Shown here: positions 51,129 to 60,662 of the stretch, one piece after another
Layout: each line of letters opens with the position of its first letter
Position numbering within the stretch: position 1 is the stretch's first letter
Source: Cryobacterium levicorallinum
GTDB lineage: Bacteria; Actinomycetota; Actinomycetes; Actinomycetales; Microbacteriaceae
Direction: 5' to 3'
Assembly: GCF_004402405.1 (NCBI RefSeq)
Contig: NZ_SOFE01000011.1
Span: forward strand, 186,001-250,000
DNA: 64,000 nt
Notes under the pieces: generated by a model
The model's database searches: none
What the model was told of the DNA's origin: nothing
What the model saw: the letters and a program-made list of their open reading frames with translations, nothing else
Position numbers and translations under genes: made by a program

Positions 51129-52592
51129 CTACCAGTCCGTGCGCGTGCGCTCCTGAGCCACAACCTCGTCGCGGTCCACAAGACGCCTCAGGCCGGCGAG
51201 CGGCTGGGCCATGCGGTGATTACCGCGGATGCGCGGCTCCACGCGATCCAGGAATGCCCAATATCCGGCCGTGAACGGGCAGGCCTCCGGACCCAGCCGA
51301 ATTTTCGGATTGAACCGACAGCCCCCGCAGAAATCAGTCATCTTCGAGATATAGGCGCCACCGGCGGCGTAGGGCTTCGTCGCGACAATGCCGCCGTCGG
51401 CGTGCTGCGACATGCCGACAACATTGGCCGGCATGACCCACGGTGTTCCGTCGACGAAGGCATTGATAAACCAATCCGACAGTGCCGACGGTTCGTAGCC
51501 TCGCTGCAATGACCAGTTGCCCAGAATCATGAGGCGCTGAATATGATGCGCGTACCCGGTGCGGGAAACCTCATCGAGCACGTGGCTCAAGCACCGCGCT
51601 TCGACGGCGGCACCGTTCAATTCCAGAAACGCTGGCGGAAGCGGCTCGTGGGCTCCAAGAAAATTGCTCTCCGCGACGTAGTTCTCACCGAGGTGCCAGT
51701 ACAGGTGCCAGACCCAGTCCCGCCAGCCCATGATTTGGCGCACCACGGCCTCGGCGCTGGGCAACGGAACCTGACCGGAGTGGTACGCCAGGACGACCGC
51801 GTCGATGACTTCCTGCGGATGCAGGAGGCCGAGGTTGAGTGGGACGCTCAACCTCGAGTGGGCCATCGTGCTATCCCCGATCAGCGAGGCATCCTCGAAG
51901 GGCCCGAAGTCCGACAGTCGCGTTTCGACGAAATCATCCAGCGCCGCGAGCGCTTCCTCGCGGGTGGCCGCAAATCGGCGCGGGCCATCCGCTCCGATCA
52001 AGTGCACTCGGCCCTCGGCGACGAGGCGGTCAAGGTCTCGGCGCACCTCCTCGTCGATGTCGTCTTCGACCGGGGCCCACGGGTCGGGCAGGCCGAGACT
52101 GGCCGCACGTTTCGGTGGCGGCTGTCGATTGTCGTGATCGAAGTTGAAGCGCCCGCCCTCCGGCTCAGGGCCACGCATAAGTGTGCCGGTGGTCGTGCGC
52201 ACGTGGCGGTAGAACTGCTCCATCACAAGCCGGGATGCGGGCCGGCCGTCGGCCCAACTGGCGAAGTCCTGTTCGCTCGTCACGAAGCCTCGACTCGGCA
52301 GAACGGATGCGCCCAATTCTGCGACCAGCGCGCGTGCGCCCCACGAGGTGGGGTTGATCACCTCGAGATTACGGCCCTTGAGCACGTCCCGGTAGTGCTC
52401 GGCTCGCAGAAACTCTGCGCGATCACCCAACTCCCGCGCGCGGTGGCGAAGTGCGCTCAGGATGAGGTGGGCTTTAGCCCGGTGATACGTGCGTCGCCCC
52501 AGAACGGCAGCCGCCTCGACCAGCACAATGGGCCCACCGTCGTCGTAGTGGGGACCGAGCTGGTCGGCAAACAGAAAGCGCGGCAGGGACAT
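51129..52592 (-). CDS. FeS-type photolyase/cryptochrome (FeS-BCP family)
   Basis: 487 residues from ATG at 52592; the frame is open to 52955, but the family starts at about MSLPRFLFADQLGP and a GGGGATAG site lies 7-13 bases upstream. N-terminal DPRP domain (residues 5-130), C-terminal FAD domain with WVMPANVVGMSQHADGG and the cluster ligands in MTDFCGGCRFNP, EACPF and an earlier Cys in EARCLSHVLDE, four Cys as in Agrobacterium PhrB. These proteins repair 6-4 photoproducts or act as blue-light receptors. The FeS Cys set supports an intact cluster. Confidence 0.9.
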   Translation of the reverse strand: MSLPRFLFADQLGPHYDDGGPIVLVEAAAVLGRRTYHRAKAHLILSALRHRARELGDRAEFLRAEHYRDVLKGRNLEVINPTSWGARALVAELGASVLPSRGFVTSEQDFASWADGRPASRLVMEQFYRHVRTTTGTLMRGPEPEGGRFNFDHDNRQPPPKRAASLGLPDPWAPVEDDIDEEVRRDLDRLVAEGRVHLIGADGPRRFAATREEALAALDDFVETRLSDFGPFEDASLIGDSTMAHSRLSVPLNLGLLHPQEVIDAVVLAYHSGQVPLPSAEAVVRQIMGWRDWVWHLYWHLGENYVAESNFLGAHEPLPPAFLELNGAAVEARCLSHVLDEVSRTGYAHHIQRLMILGNWSLQRGYEPSALSDWFINAFVDGTPWVMPANVVGMSQHADGGIVATKPYAAGGAYISKMTDFCGGCRFNPKIRLGPEACPFTAGYWAFLDRVEPRIRGNHRMAQPLAGLRRLVDRDEVVAQERTRTDW

Positions 52593-52775
52593 GATGCCGA
52601 TTCTATCCCCGCCGATAAAAGACACAAAGCACCCCGTCCGACACGTGGCGAACGGGGTTAAGCGGTGCGCCGGAAGGGATTCGAGCAGTGCTCCCGCCAA
52701 CATCAAGAATCCAAGACCCACTGTCTTCGTCCATGTAAATACCGATACTGCCTTCCGTATTTTTATGAGTATGCG

Positions 52776-53100
52776 ATGACGAACGTGGAGATAGTGTGGC
52801 GCACTTTGGCCGATGCCGCGCTGGACGGTCAACGGGACTGGGCCAGCATCCGGATATCGCTGGCGCAGCTTCTGTCGCGCCGTCCACCACAACCTGCGTG
52901 CCGACACGATGGTGTCAACGACCCTGCCCGCTACCCAAAACCTCTTTGACGACATCGAGGTCGACTACGTTCAACTCGGCATCTACCTGCTCTACGAATC
53001 TCAATTCGGCGCAAACTGCGCCCAAAGGTTGAAGTCTTCGCGGAATACCCCGATGAGCTCTCGTTCGGTGGAATACCCGTTGGGACCATCCTGCTGCCGT
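52776..53100 (+). pseudogene. Decayed helix-turn-helix gene (low confidence)
   Basis: From ATG at 52776 the frame reads MTNVEIVWRTLADAALDG, RDWASI, then a one-base loss would restore PDIAGAASVAPSTT, which looks like an HTH (IPDIAxxAxVxxSTx). Further on FDDIEVDYVQLGIYLLYESQ and VEVFAEYPDELSFGGIPVG are found in other frames, ending at TGA near 53099. Together these suggest a small winged-HTH protein broken by several frameshifts. The family name cannot be given and parts may be chance. Confidence 0.35.
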
Positions 53101-53447
53101 GATCCTCTACACGAGCAACGGTCTCTGCCGCGACGGGGACCTCAGCAGCAGGAACCTGTCGTGGCGGAGGGACAAAGCACGCCGCAGTCGAACCGCCCTC
53201 CCGGCCACCGAACAACGCAAATTTGTGGCATTGCGAACAGGTGGCTTAGGGGTCCGGGTGCCAAATTTTCGTCGCTTTCAGAAAATCTGCTCCTCACGGC
53301 CGTCGTCGCGCGAGCCCGCTTTCTCAAGCTCATACAAAGGTCGCCCGCTCCGGGCAGCGGGGCGTGCTGAAGAACTATCCGCGAACAGCCGATCTGGCGA
53401 ACCGACTCAGCCGCGGGCAAATCAACGTCACTTTGCGGGTCACGAAC
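53101..53447. other. Gene-free stretch next to the MetPS genes
   Basis: About 350 bases in which I see no convincing gene, RNA or terminator. It lies between the decayed HTH frame and the end of the metS-like gene. Base composition is a bit lower in GC than neighbouring genes. Confidence 0.4.
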
Positions 53448-53609
53448 CTACCGTCGTGGCGACACGGATGCGCCGTCGTGCAAAACAGCGTCGGCTTCCT
53501 CGTCGTCGATGGCTTCCGGATGCCGTTTGAGATTGAGCAGGGCCATCCCCAGCCCTCCCCATACGGCCAACAGAGCGATGATCATCATGACGATCGCGGA
53601 GGTACTCAT
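53448..53609 (-). CDS. metS: Small subunit of an NSS amino acid importer (MetS-like)
   Basis: 53 residues from ATG at 53609 to TAG at 53448. It has one membrane helix ([20 protein letters not shown]), then [13 protein letters not shown] and an Asp/Ala tail. The ATG overlaps the TGA of the transporter gene (ATGA). Corynebacterial MetPS, a methionine and alanine importer, has exactly this two-gene form with a small essential MetS. Identification rests on size, helix, position and the coupling. Confidence 0.87.
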   Translation of the reverse strand: MSTSAIVMMIIALLAVWGGLGMALLNLKRHPEAIDDEEADAVLHDGASVSPRR

Positions 53610-55279
53610 GGGTTCTTCCTTTCCCCCGCTGAGGATCCGGATGCGGCGGTTTCGGGCAGGCGAGTTTCGCGATCCATGGTCTCATCCGCGGCGGATTTAT
53701 TCGCATCGAGTTCGGCGTCCAGGATCGGTTCATGGATATTTTTCTCATAAGCGGCGGATCGATGACTCCACGGAATCTTCGAGAGCAGGTAGGCGATCAG
53801 CACCAAGGCAATCACCATGCCCCAGCCGAAGACGCCGACAAACCAGTCCGGTAAACCGCCGTAGCCCTCGCTGATCCTGGTGGTGACGGTGTCGATCAGG
53901 ATGTAACCCAGGACCACCGGAGTGACACCGCCGATGAAAATCTGCCAACTGCGGCCCAGCTTAATCGAGGACGTTGCATTGATGTGTTCGCGCAGCCGGG
54001 GAAGAGCGCTGAACCCAGCGGACATCGCCACTACGGCCACCAGTGCGACGGCTACAATTCCGAAGCTATTGACAAAGGCATCGGTTACATCGAGCAGGTT
54101 CAGGCCCGTCGTCGTTGGAAACAGCAGGATCGATATCAGGGCAATAGGGATGCCGACGACCAGCACTGCCTTCACCCGCCGCCAGCCTAACTTGTCCTGA
54201 ACGGCGGCAATGATGACTTCGACGATACTGATCAGCGACGTTAGACCGGCGAACACAAGCGAACCGAAGAACAGCACTCCCAACAGAACACCCGCCGGCG
54301 CCTGCGCAATGATGGTCGGGAACGCAATGAATGCCAGACCGATACCGCTGACAGCGACTTCGTCCACACCAACCCCGCTCGATGCCGCCATGAATCCCAA
54401 GGCCGCGAAGACCCCGATGCCAGCCAGCAGTTCGAAGCCGGAATTGGCGAAGCCGACGACGAACCCGGAACCGGTCAGATCGGTTTTTCGCCGCAGGTAG
54501 GAGGAATACGTGATCATGATCCCGAAGGCCACCGACAGTGAGAAGAAGATCTGCCCATAGGCAGCCACCCAGATAGAACTGTCACCGAGCCGGGTCCAGT
54601 CCGGCGTGAAAAACGCGTCCAGTCCGGTCCAGGCACCCTCAAGGAACAGCGCTTGGACGACCAGAATGAGGAACATGATCAACAGCAACGGCATAAACAC
54701 GATGGAGGAGCGGGCAATTCCCTTTTGCACTCCCAAAGCGAGGATGGCGATAACCACGCCCCACACGAGAATCAGCGGAATGAGCACGGAGGGCACGAAG
54801 TCGAAGCCCAGGTTCACCTGATCGCTGACCTGGAGGAACTCGCCGGTAAAGAAACCCGCTGCGTCGTCGCCCCAAGCGGTGGTGAAGGAGAATATGAAGT
54901 ACATGCCGGCCCAGGCAATGATCACCGCGTAGTACACAGCAATGACGAAACAGATTCCGACTTGCCACCAGCCAATGGCTTCGGCTTTGGGATGCAGTCT
55001 CCGCATTGCCAGCGGCGGTGACCCACGAAATCGGTGCCCGATGGCATAATCGAGGAAGAGTAGCGGTATTCCGGCAGTGAGCAAGGCGACCAGGTACGGG
55101 ATAATGAACGCCCCGCCGCCGTTTTCGTAGGCAACGTAGGGGAAGCGCCAGATATTACCCAGTCCCACGGCGGACCCGATGGCAGCGAGAATGAACACTC
55201 TCCGCCCGGACCACATTTCACGTTCCGGCCGCGCACTCACAGTCGAGGGCGGTTGTTGTGTCTTTCCCAATGCACTCAC
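53606..55279 (-). CDS. metP: Neurotransmitter:sodium symporter (NSS) family, MetP-like
   Basis: 557 residues from GTG at 55279 (GAGGAT 8 bases upstream), 11-12 helices. The first helix has [26 protein letters not shown] (quoted part: [20 protein letters not shown]), the Na+ and substrate site of the LeuT fold; helix 6 has [18 protein letters not shown]. The C-terminal cytoplasmic tail of 60 residues is charged. Sodium-driven uptake of methionine or alanine is inferred from the partner MetS. Upstream (55280-55493) no gene is seen. Confidence 0.92.
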   Translation of the reverse strand: MSALGKTQQPPSTVSARPEREMWSGRRVFILAAIGSAVGLGNIWRFPYVAYENGGGAFIIPYLVALLTAGIPLLFLDYAIGHRFRGSPPLAMRRLHPKAEAIGWWQVGICFVIAVYYAVIIAWAGMYFIFSFTTAWGDDAAGFFTGEFLQVSDQVNLGFDFVPSVLIPLILVWGVVIAILALGVQKGIARSSIVFMPLLLIMFLILVVQALFLEGAWTGLDAFFTPDWTRLGDSSIWVAAYGQIFFSLSVAFGIMITYSSYLRRKTDLTGSGFVVGFANSGFELLAGIGVFAALGFMAASSGVGVDEVAVSGIGLAFIAFPTIIAQAPAGVLLGVLFFGSLVFAGLTSLISIVEVIIAAVQDKLGWRRVKAVLVVGIPIALISILLFPTTTGLNLLDVTDAFVNSFGIVAVALVAVVAMSAGFSALPRLREHINATSSIKLGRSWQIFIGGVTPVVLGYILIDTVTTRISEGYGGLPDWFVGVFGWGMVIALVLIAYLLSKIPWSHRSAAYEKNIHEPILDAELDANKSAADETMDRETRLPETAASGSSAGERKNP

Positions 55280-55493
55280 AATTATGATCCTCGCTACAGA
55301 AACTCTTGGTAGGTAACCTTCTTCACGGTATCCCCGCCCCAGAAATCATGTCAAGACGCACGGCTACATTGATTCGTAGAATCATTCGAAAGAGAACCTC
55401 ACATAAGTCGATATCTTCTGATTTCATTTCTCGTTATCGGTGTCACTGGTGCTTGCGAACGCGTAGTAATGCGTCTTTTACGGGAGGCTGAGT

Positions 55494-56824
55494 GGGACTG
55501 TCTCTTAAACGGTGTTGCCGGCCTGACGCGCTGGACGTGGGTCTGGCGGGTACGGTGCCGTGATGACGACACTTGATGCTGTGACGAAAAAACGAAATCT
55601 GAGCCGACCCGTGAGGCGGTGGCGGCGAAGGAATGGGTGCGCCTGGCTAAGGAGCAAGGCTTGGCCCTGGACGGTCCGAATGGGCTGCTGGGCCAGTTCA
55701 CGAAAACATTTCTTGAGGCCGCGCTGAACGAGGAAATGACCGATCACCTTGGCCATGAAAAGAACCGTGCCCCGGACGAGCGCGACGACTCGAACGTGCG
55801 CAACGGGACTCGGCCCAAAACGGTGATCAGTCCCACGACAGGGCCGGTGACCATTCAGGTGCCCCGCGACATGGACGCCACGTTCACTCCGGTGATCGTG
55901 CCGAAACGACAACGCCGTTTGACCGGGGTCGATGAGATCGTGCTGTCGTTGTATGCCCGCGGCCTCACGACCGGGGAGATCAGCGCACGCTACAACCAGA
56001 TCTATGGTGCGCAGGTATCGAAAGAGACCATTTCCCGCATCACGGACAAGGTGATCGCGGAGATGCAGACGTGGCAGGCACGCCCGTTGGACGGCGTCTA
56101 CGCGGCGATCTACGCGGCCATCGGCGCGACTTTAGATGGCGATAAGGATATTCTCAGGTTGTGGGCCGGCACTGGCGGTGAGGGCGCCAAGTTCTGGATG
56201 TCTGTCCTGACCGATATCAAGAATCGTGGTGTGTCCGACACGTTCTTCCTGGTCTGTGACGGGTTGAAAGGATTGCCGAACGTTGTCGGGAACGTGTGGC
56301 CGTTGACACGGTGCAGACGTGCATCATTCACCTGATCTGGAACACGTTCACGCTCTCCGCCAAGAAGGGTTGGGATGCGATGAAACGAGCGGTGAAACCG
56401 ATCTATACCGCTCCGACCGTTGACACGGCGCGGGCGGCGTTGGATGATCTGACCGAGATCTGGGGAAAGAAATACGGTGCGATCATCCGGTTGTGGGAGT
56501 CGGCGTGGGAAGAGTTCACTCCGTTCTTGTCCTACGATCCCGAGATTCGTCAGGTGATCTGCTCCACCAATGCGATCGAGTCGCTTAACGCCCGGTACCG
56601 GCGGGCGGTGCGTGCTCGAGGGCATTTCCCCAGCGAGCAGGCCGCACTGAAATGCTTGTATCTGGTCACGCGAAGTCTCGACCCCATCGGTGAGGGCCGA
56701 GCTCGTTGGACGATGCGTTGGAAGCCAGCTCTCAACGCGTTCGCCATCACCTTCCGAGACCGCTGGCCGAACGCAGAATCCTACTAATGAAAAACGCCGG
56801 AAACACCGTTAACGAGACACTCCC
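55494..56824 (+). mobile_element. IS256-family element, degenerate
   Basis: Terminal inverted repeats of 29 bases, 55494-55522 and 56796-56824, match at 25 positions (GGGA-TGTCTC...AACGGTGTT-CCGGC). Length about 1.33 kb. The 8-9 bp duplicated target expected at the ends is not visible (GGCTGAGT left, GAAAAGCG right), so the flanks have changed or the copy arose by recombination. Confidence 0.88.
55563..56787 (+). pseudogene. IS256 mutator-type transposase, inactivated
   Basis: The protein starts MTTLDAVTKK at 55563, but a -1 shift in an A6 run near 55590 is needed to reach EPTREAVAAKEW and the long frame from 55619. A second -1 shift lies near 56300 (VWP then VDTVQTCIIHL). Between YAAI and YAAIGATLDGDKD (56098-56122) the block that normally carries FIDAI and the first catalytic Asp is missing, about 20 residues, with a short direct repeat at the junction. 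Later family blocks (LVCDGLKGLPNVV, STNAIESLNARYRRA) are intact. This copy cannot code an active transposase. The A6 shift alone could be a sequencing error, but the deletion is not. Confidence 0.9.
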
Positions 56825-56891
56825 GAAAAGCGTGCCGGCTCCTCGACCAGCGGGGCGGCGGCGACCAGCGGGCGGGGAGCTGCGGGCGGGG

Positions 56892-57641
56892 CTAAAGGGT
56901 GGGGTGCTTGGGGACTTGGATTATGGGGATAGGGAATTGGGAAGCGCGAAGGGGGTCGAGAAGGTCGTCGGTGATGCCGGCGGTGAAGTCTTTCACCTCG
57001 AGAACCTTGAAGAGTGCCTCGCGACCGAACTTGGAACTGTCAGCCACGAAGAAGGCCTCTTTGGCGATGGATCGCATCAGCCGTTTGAGCTCCACCTCGT
57101 AGCTGCTCGTGTGGTACAGCCCGTCGTCGCAGACGGTGTCTGCCCCAAACACGGCCACATCCACCCGCAGGTTGGAGAGCTGCAGCACGGAGGCGGGCCC
57201 CCACATTGTGTATACGTCGGGGAGCAGCTCGCCGCCGATGAACACCAGGTGCGCCGACCGCTTCTGCGCGATTTCCATGGCCACGGCCAGGTCGTTGGTC
57301 ACCACAGTCAGGCGCCGTTTTGTAAGGTGACGGGCGACCTCGAGCGTGGTCGTTCCGCCATCGAGCAGCACAATCTGGCCGTCGAGAATGCGATCCGCCA
57401 TGGCCTGCCCAATGGCCGACTTCTCGGCGTGGTGCAGCGGACCGGTGAACGTGTCGAAGGCATCCGCTGGCTCAACGGGAATGGCTCCGCCGTGTGTGCG
57501 CTGAATGAGCGACTTCGATTCGAGTCGTTCCAGGTCTCGCCGAATGGTGGAGGTGGTCACGGCAAAGTGCGTGGCGAGGCTGTTGACGGACTGGAACCCT
57601 TGAGCTTTGAGAATCTCGGCAATCTCTAGCTGTCTGGACAT
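56892..57641 (-). CDS. DeoR-family transcriptional repressor
   Basis: 249 residues from ATG at 57641 (GGGGAG upstream). N-terminal DeoR HTH: QLEIAEILKAQGFQSVNSLA, TTSTIRRDLERLES, QRTHGGAI. C-terminal DeoRC sugar-phosphate domain with LLDGGTTTLEVARHL, TNDLAVAMEI, FIGGEL and KEAFFVADSSKFG. It faces the ABC transporter operon over 401 bases and most probably represses it until a phosphorylated sugar or tetrose binds. An IS256 remnant lies just after its end. Confidence 0.93.
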   Translation of the reverse strand: MSRQLEIAEILKAQGFQSVNSLATHFAVTTSTIRRDLERLESKSLIQRTHGGAIPVEPADAFDTFTGPLHHAEKSAIGQAMADRILDGQIVLLDGGTTTLEVARHLTKRRLTVVTNDLAVAMEIAQKRSAHLVFIGGELLPDVYTMWGPASVLQLSNLRVDVAVFGADTVCDDGLYHTSSYEVELKRLMRSIAKEAFFVADSSKFGREALFKVLEVKDFTAGITDDLLDPLRASQFPIPIIQVPKHPTL

Positions 57642-57712
57642 GCGTGTGGCTCCCCTGAGGTTGTTCTGACGAATGTTCGCTGCGCCATCATTCCACTGTA
57701 AACCTTCTGCGC

Positions 57713-57962
57713 GAAAACGCGCACATTTACGAATAAAAACGCGCAGACGAAGGTTTGTGAGATTTCTTTTCTCGTGATGACATCCAGCGGCCTTGCTCGT
57801 GATCTGGCACGAATACATAGATGATCAGGATTTTTCATGCACTCAACCCGGCGGATGTGGCATTCGTGCGCGTAGAATTTGGTCACAGTACGCACACAAT
57901 TGCGTGAAACTGCGCAAATTATGCTCGTTATCGCTTGACGTACCGTGCAGTTTGCGGATAAG
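57713..57962. promoter_or_regulatory. Divergent control region of the sugar operon
   Basis: On the deoR side, two direct copies of AAAACGCGCA at 57714-57723 and 57736-57745 (22 bases apart). On the operon side, an inverted TTGCG/CGCAA pair at 57900-57917 and a promoter TTGACG (57935-57940), 16-base spacer, GATAAG (57957-57962). A further AAACTGC/GCAGTTT inverted pair overlaps the spacer. These are good candidates for DeoR operators. No gene lies in 57642-58042. Confidence 0.5.
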
Positions 57963-58042
57963 TTCCTCGAAGAGCGCGCATCGCAAACGTGCCGCCCCCG
58001 ATCGTGGCCGAGTCACGAAGCGTTTACAAAGGAGTTAACGGA

Positions 58043-59077
58043 ATGAATCACAAGCACGCCCTTCGGGGCACGGCACTACTCGTCGGAGCCGCTCTCGCTC
58101 TCACCGGTTGCTCTTCAGTGGGCAGCGTTGCAAGCGGATCGAGCTCCACGCCGGCCGCTGACGACATGGTGATGGTGACGGTCGTGAAGGCCCAAACCAT
58201 CCCGTGGTTTCAGCGCATGGAGGTGGGCGTCAAGTCCTTCGCCGACCGCACCGGGATCGATGCACGTCAGGAGGGCGCCGACGACGTGAGCCCCGAGAAG
58301 CAGGTGCAGATCGTTCAGGACCTCATTGCGCAGCAACCCACGGCCATCACCGTGGTGCCCAACTCGCCCGAGGCGCTCAGCTCGGTGCTGAAGCAGGCAC
58401 GGGACCAGGGAATCATCGTGGTCTCGCACGAGGCAACGGGCATCGAAAACGTGGACATCGACATTGAGGCGTTTGACAACCCCTCCTACGGTTCCGAGAT
58501 CATGGACAACCTCGCCGAGTGCATGGGTGACACGGGTGAGTACGTGCAGTTCGTGGGTGGACTGACGGCCAAGACCCACATGGAGTGGGTGGGTGCCGCC
58601 TACGACAACCAGCAGGCGAACTTCCCGAACATGACGCGCGTGGAAACGCCGATCGAAAGCACGGATGACCAGGGCACGGCCTACGAGCGAGCTAAGGAAG
58701 TTCTGGCCAAGTACCCGAACATCGCTGGCTTCCAGGGATCGGCCGGAAACGACGTTCCCGGCATCGCCCGCGCCGTGCAGGAAGCCGGCCTCGAAGACCA
58801 GGTGTGCGTGATGGGAACCTCCATCCCCTCGGTCGCCAACCAGTACCTGGCCGACGGCTCCATCGACAAGATCTTCTTCTGGGATCCTGCTCTCGCCGGT
58901 GAAGCACAGCTGGCCATCGCCTTGATCCTCGCCGACGGTGGAACCATCGAAGACGGCACCGACCTCGGTATTGAGGGCTACAACTCGCTCAAGAAGCTGG
59001 ACGGCTACGACAACGTCTTCGTCGGTGCTGCTTCGGTAGCAGCTGACGCGGCCACGGCGGCCAAGTACAACTTCTAA
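58043..59077 (+). CDS. Sugar ABC transporter substrate-binding lipoprotein
   Basis: 344 residues from ATG at 58043 with AAAGGAG 7 bases upstream. Lipobox LALTGC, then a periplasmic-binding-protein-like I fold (about 45-344) with TVVKAQTIPWFQRMEVGVKSFA, QQPTAITVVPNSPEALSSVL and GIIVVSHEAT, the pattern of rhamnose, xylose, ribose or AI-2 binding proteins (RhaS/LsrB group). It captures the substrate of the importer that follows. Ligand unknown; the kinase downstream suggests a C3-C5 sugar or polyol. Confidence 0.92.
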   Translation: MNHKHALRGTALLVGAALALTGCSSVGSVASGSSSTPAADDMVMVTVVKAQTIPWFQRMEVGVKSFADRTGIDARQEGADDVSPEKQVQIVQDLIAQQPTAITVVPNSPEALSSVLKQARDQGIIVVSHEATGIENVDIDIEAFDNPSYGSEIMDNLAECMGDTGEYVQFVGGLTAKTHMEWVGAAYDNQQANFPNMTRVETPIESTDDQGTAYERAKEVLAKYPNIAGFQGSAGNDVPGIARAVQEAGLEDQVCVMGTSIPSVANQYLADGSIDKIFFWDPALAGEAQLAIALILADGGTIEDGTDLGIEGYNSLKKLDGYDNVFVGAASVAADAATAAKYNF

Positions 59078-59089
59078 GTAGTTCGACCG

Positions 59090-59124
59090 GCTGGGGTGTG
59101 CACGATACACGTGCACACCCCAGC
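59090..59124 (+). repeat. Perfect 15-bp hairpin between the binding protein and ATPase genes
   Basis: Arms 59090-59104 and 59110-59124 (GCTGGGGTGTGCACG and complement) with a 5-base loop. No T-run, so it may mainly protect the upstream mRNA or reduce readthrough. This is a usual way to make more binding protein than ATPase. Confidence 0.75.
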
Positions 59125-59147
59125 GCTCTGGTGAGAAAGGTAGTGCT

Positions 59148-60662
59148 GTGGATTCCACGACGATTGCTTCGACGACAACCCCGTTCGTTTCGGCACGAGG
59201 AATTAATAAGAGTTTCGGGGGCGTGCCCGCACTCAGAGATGTGTCCATCGATCTGATTCCCGGCGAGGTGCACTGTCTCGCCGGCGAGAACGGCTGTGGC
59301 AAATCCACCCTGATCAAGATCATTTCGGGCGCCGAGCGCCCCGACTCCGGTGAAATCATCATTGATGGTGTCTCGTTCGACCACATCAATGCGCATGCGG
59401 CCATTCAGGGCGGCATCCAGGTGATCTACCAAGACTTTTCGCTCTTTCCCAACCTGACCGTGGCCGAGAACATCGTGCTCACGGCCGAGGTCGCCGGCGG
59501 GCGGCGCCTGTATTCGGCCCGCTCCGTGCGGCCCCGTGCGGCGGCCATCATTCAGGAACTCGATCTGGACCTCGATCTGGACCGCGAAGTGGGCTCCCTG
59601 TCGGTGGCCGACAAGCAGCTCACCGCCATCTGCCGCGCACTCGTGAACGATGCGCGCGCCATCATCATGGACGAGCCCACCACGGCCCTCACTCACACCG
59701 AAGTCAGTCGACTCTTCGCTCTCGTAGAGCGCCTGCGCGCCCGGGGCGTCGCGTTGATGTTTGTCTCGCACAAGCTCGAAGAGGTGCTCGCCATCTCCCA
59801 ACGGCTCACCATCATGCGCTCGGGTCAACGCGTCGTGAGCGGTCCGACATCCGATTTCGATCAGCGATCCATTTCACACCACATGACCGGGCGTCAGGTT
59901 GATGAATCCCGGGTGGTAAGTGAGCTCGATGCCTCCGCACCGCTCGCTCTCGAAGTCAGCAACCTGTCTCTGGCCGGTGCGTTTCGTGACATCTCCTTCC
60001 AACTGCGCCGCGGCGAAATCCTCGGCGTCACGGGTCTGCTGGGATCGGGCCGCACCGAGATTGCGGAGGCGCTCTTTGGCGTGACGCCCGCCGACGCGGG
60101 GGAGATTCGGGTGGGCGGTGAGGTGGCGACCATTCGCACCATTCAAGACGCCGTTCGGGCCGGAATCGGTTACGTACCCGAAGACCGCCTGTCCCAGGGG
60201 TTGTTCCTGAACAAGTCCATTGCCGACAACATCGTGGCCGCCTCACTCAACTCCCACCGCACCCGGTGGGGGATGCTGAGCCGCACCGCAACCGCGGCCA
60301 CCATCAAACGCTTCTTTACGGGGCTGAAGATTAACGCCCCCCACGCAGAAGCACCCGTTCGAACGCTGTCGGGCGGAAACGCCCAGCGTGTGGTTCTCGC
60401 CAAGTGGTTGGCCACGGCCCCCACGGTGCTCATGCTGAACGGCCCCACTGTGGGTGTCGACATCGGCTCGAAGGAAGAGATTCTGGAGTTGCTGCGCGGT
60501 GAGGCGGGCACGGGCATGTCGGTGATCATCATCTCTGATGACGCCCCGGAACTCGTGGCGTCATGCCACCGCGTGTTGGTGATTCGAAATGGTCGACTCA
60601 CCCACGTTCTCGACGGAGATCAAATCTCTGTCGACACCATTCAAGAGCGGATGTCGGCCTAA
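59148..60662 (+). CDS. Sugar ABC transporter ATP-binding protein (two domains)
   Basis: 504 residues from GTG at 59148 (GAAAGG upstream). First NBD: Walker A GENGCGKST, signature-like LSVADKQ, Walker B AIIMDEPTTAL. Second NBD: degenerate Walker A GLLGSGRTE, signature LSGGNAQRV and Walker B VLMLNGPTVGVD, in which the usual DE is NG. So catalysis probably rests on the first site, as in many RbsA-type proteins. It energises the two permeases downstream. Confidence 0.93.
   Translation: MDSTTIASTTTPFVSARGINKSFGGVPALRDVSIDLIPGEVHCLAGENGCGKSTLIKIISGAERPDSGEIIIDGVSFDHINAHAAIQGGIQVIYQDFSLFPNLTVAENIVLTAEVAGGRRLYSARSVRPRAAAIIQELDLDLDLDREVGSLSVADKQLTAICRALVNDARAIIMDEPTTALTHTEVSRLFALVERLRARGVALMFVSHKLEEVLAISQRLTIMRSGQRVVSGPTSDFDQRSISHHMTGRQVDESRVVSELDASAPLALEVSNLSLAGAFRDISFQLRRGEILGVTGLLGSGRTEIAEALFGVTPADAGEIRVGGEVATIRTIQDAVRAGIGYVPEDRLSQGLFLNKSIADNIVAASLNSHRTRWGMLSRTATAATIKRFFTGLKINAPHAEAPVRTLSGGNAQRVVLAKWLATAPTVLMLNGPTVGVDIGSKEEILELLRGEAGTGMSVIIISDDAPELVASCHRVLVIRNGRLTHVLDGDQISVDTIQERMSA

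Noticed and set aside
53200..53300. tRNA-like or attachment-site sequence in the gap before metS
   Set aside because: GGCTTAGGGGTCCGGGTGCC looked tRNA-like, but no acceptor, D-arm or anticodon stem could be drawn.
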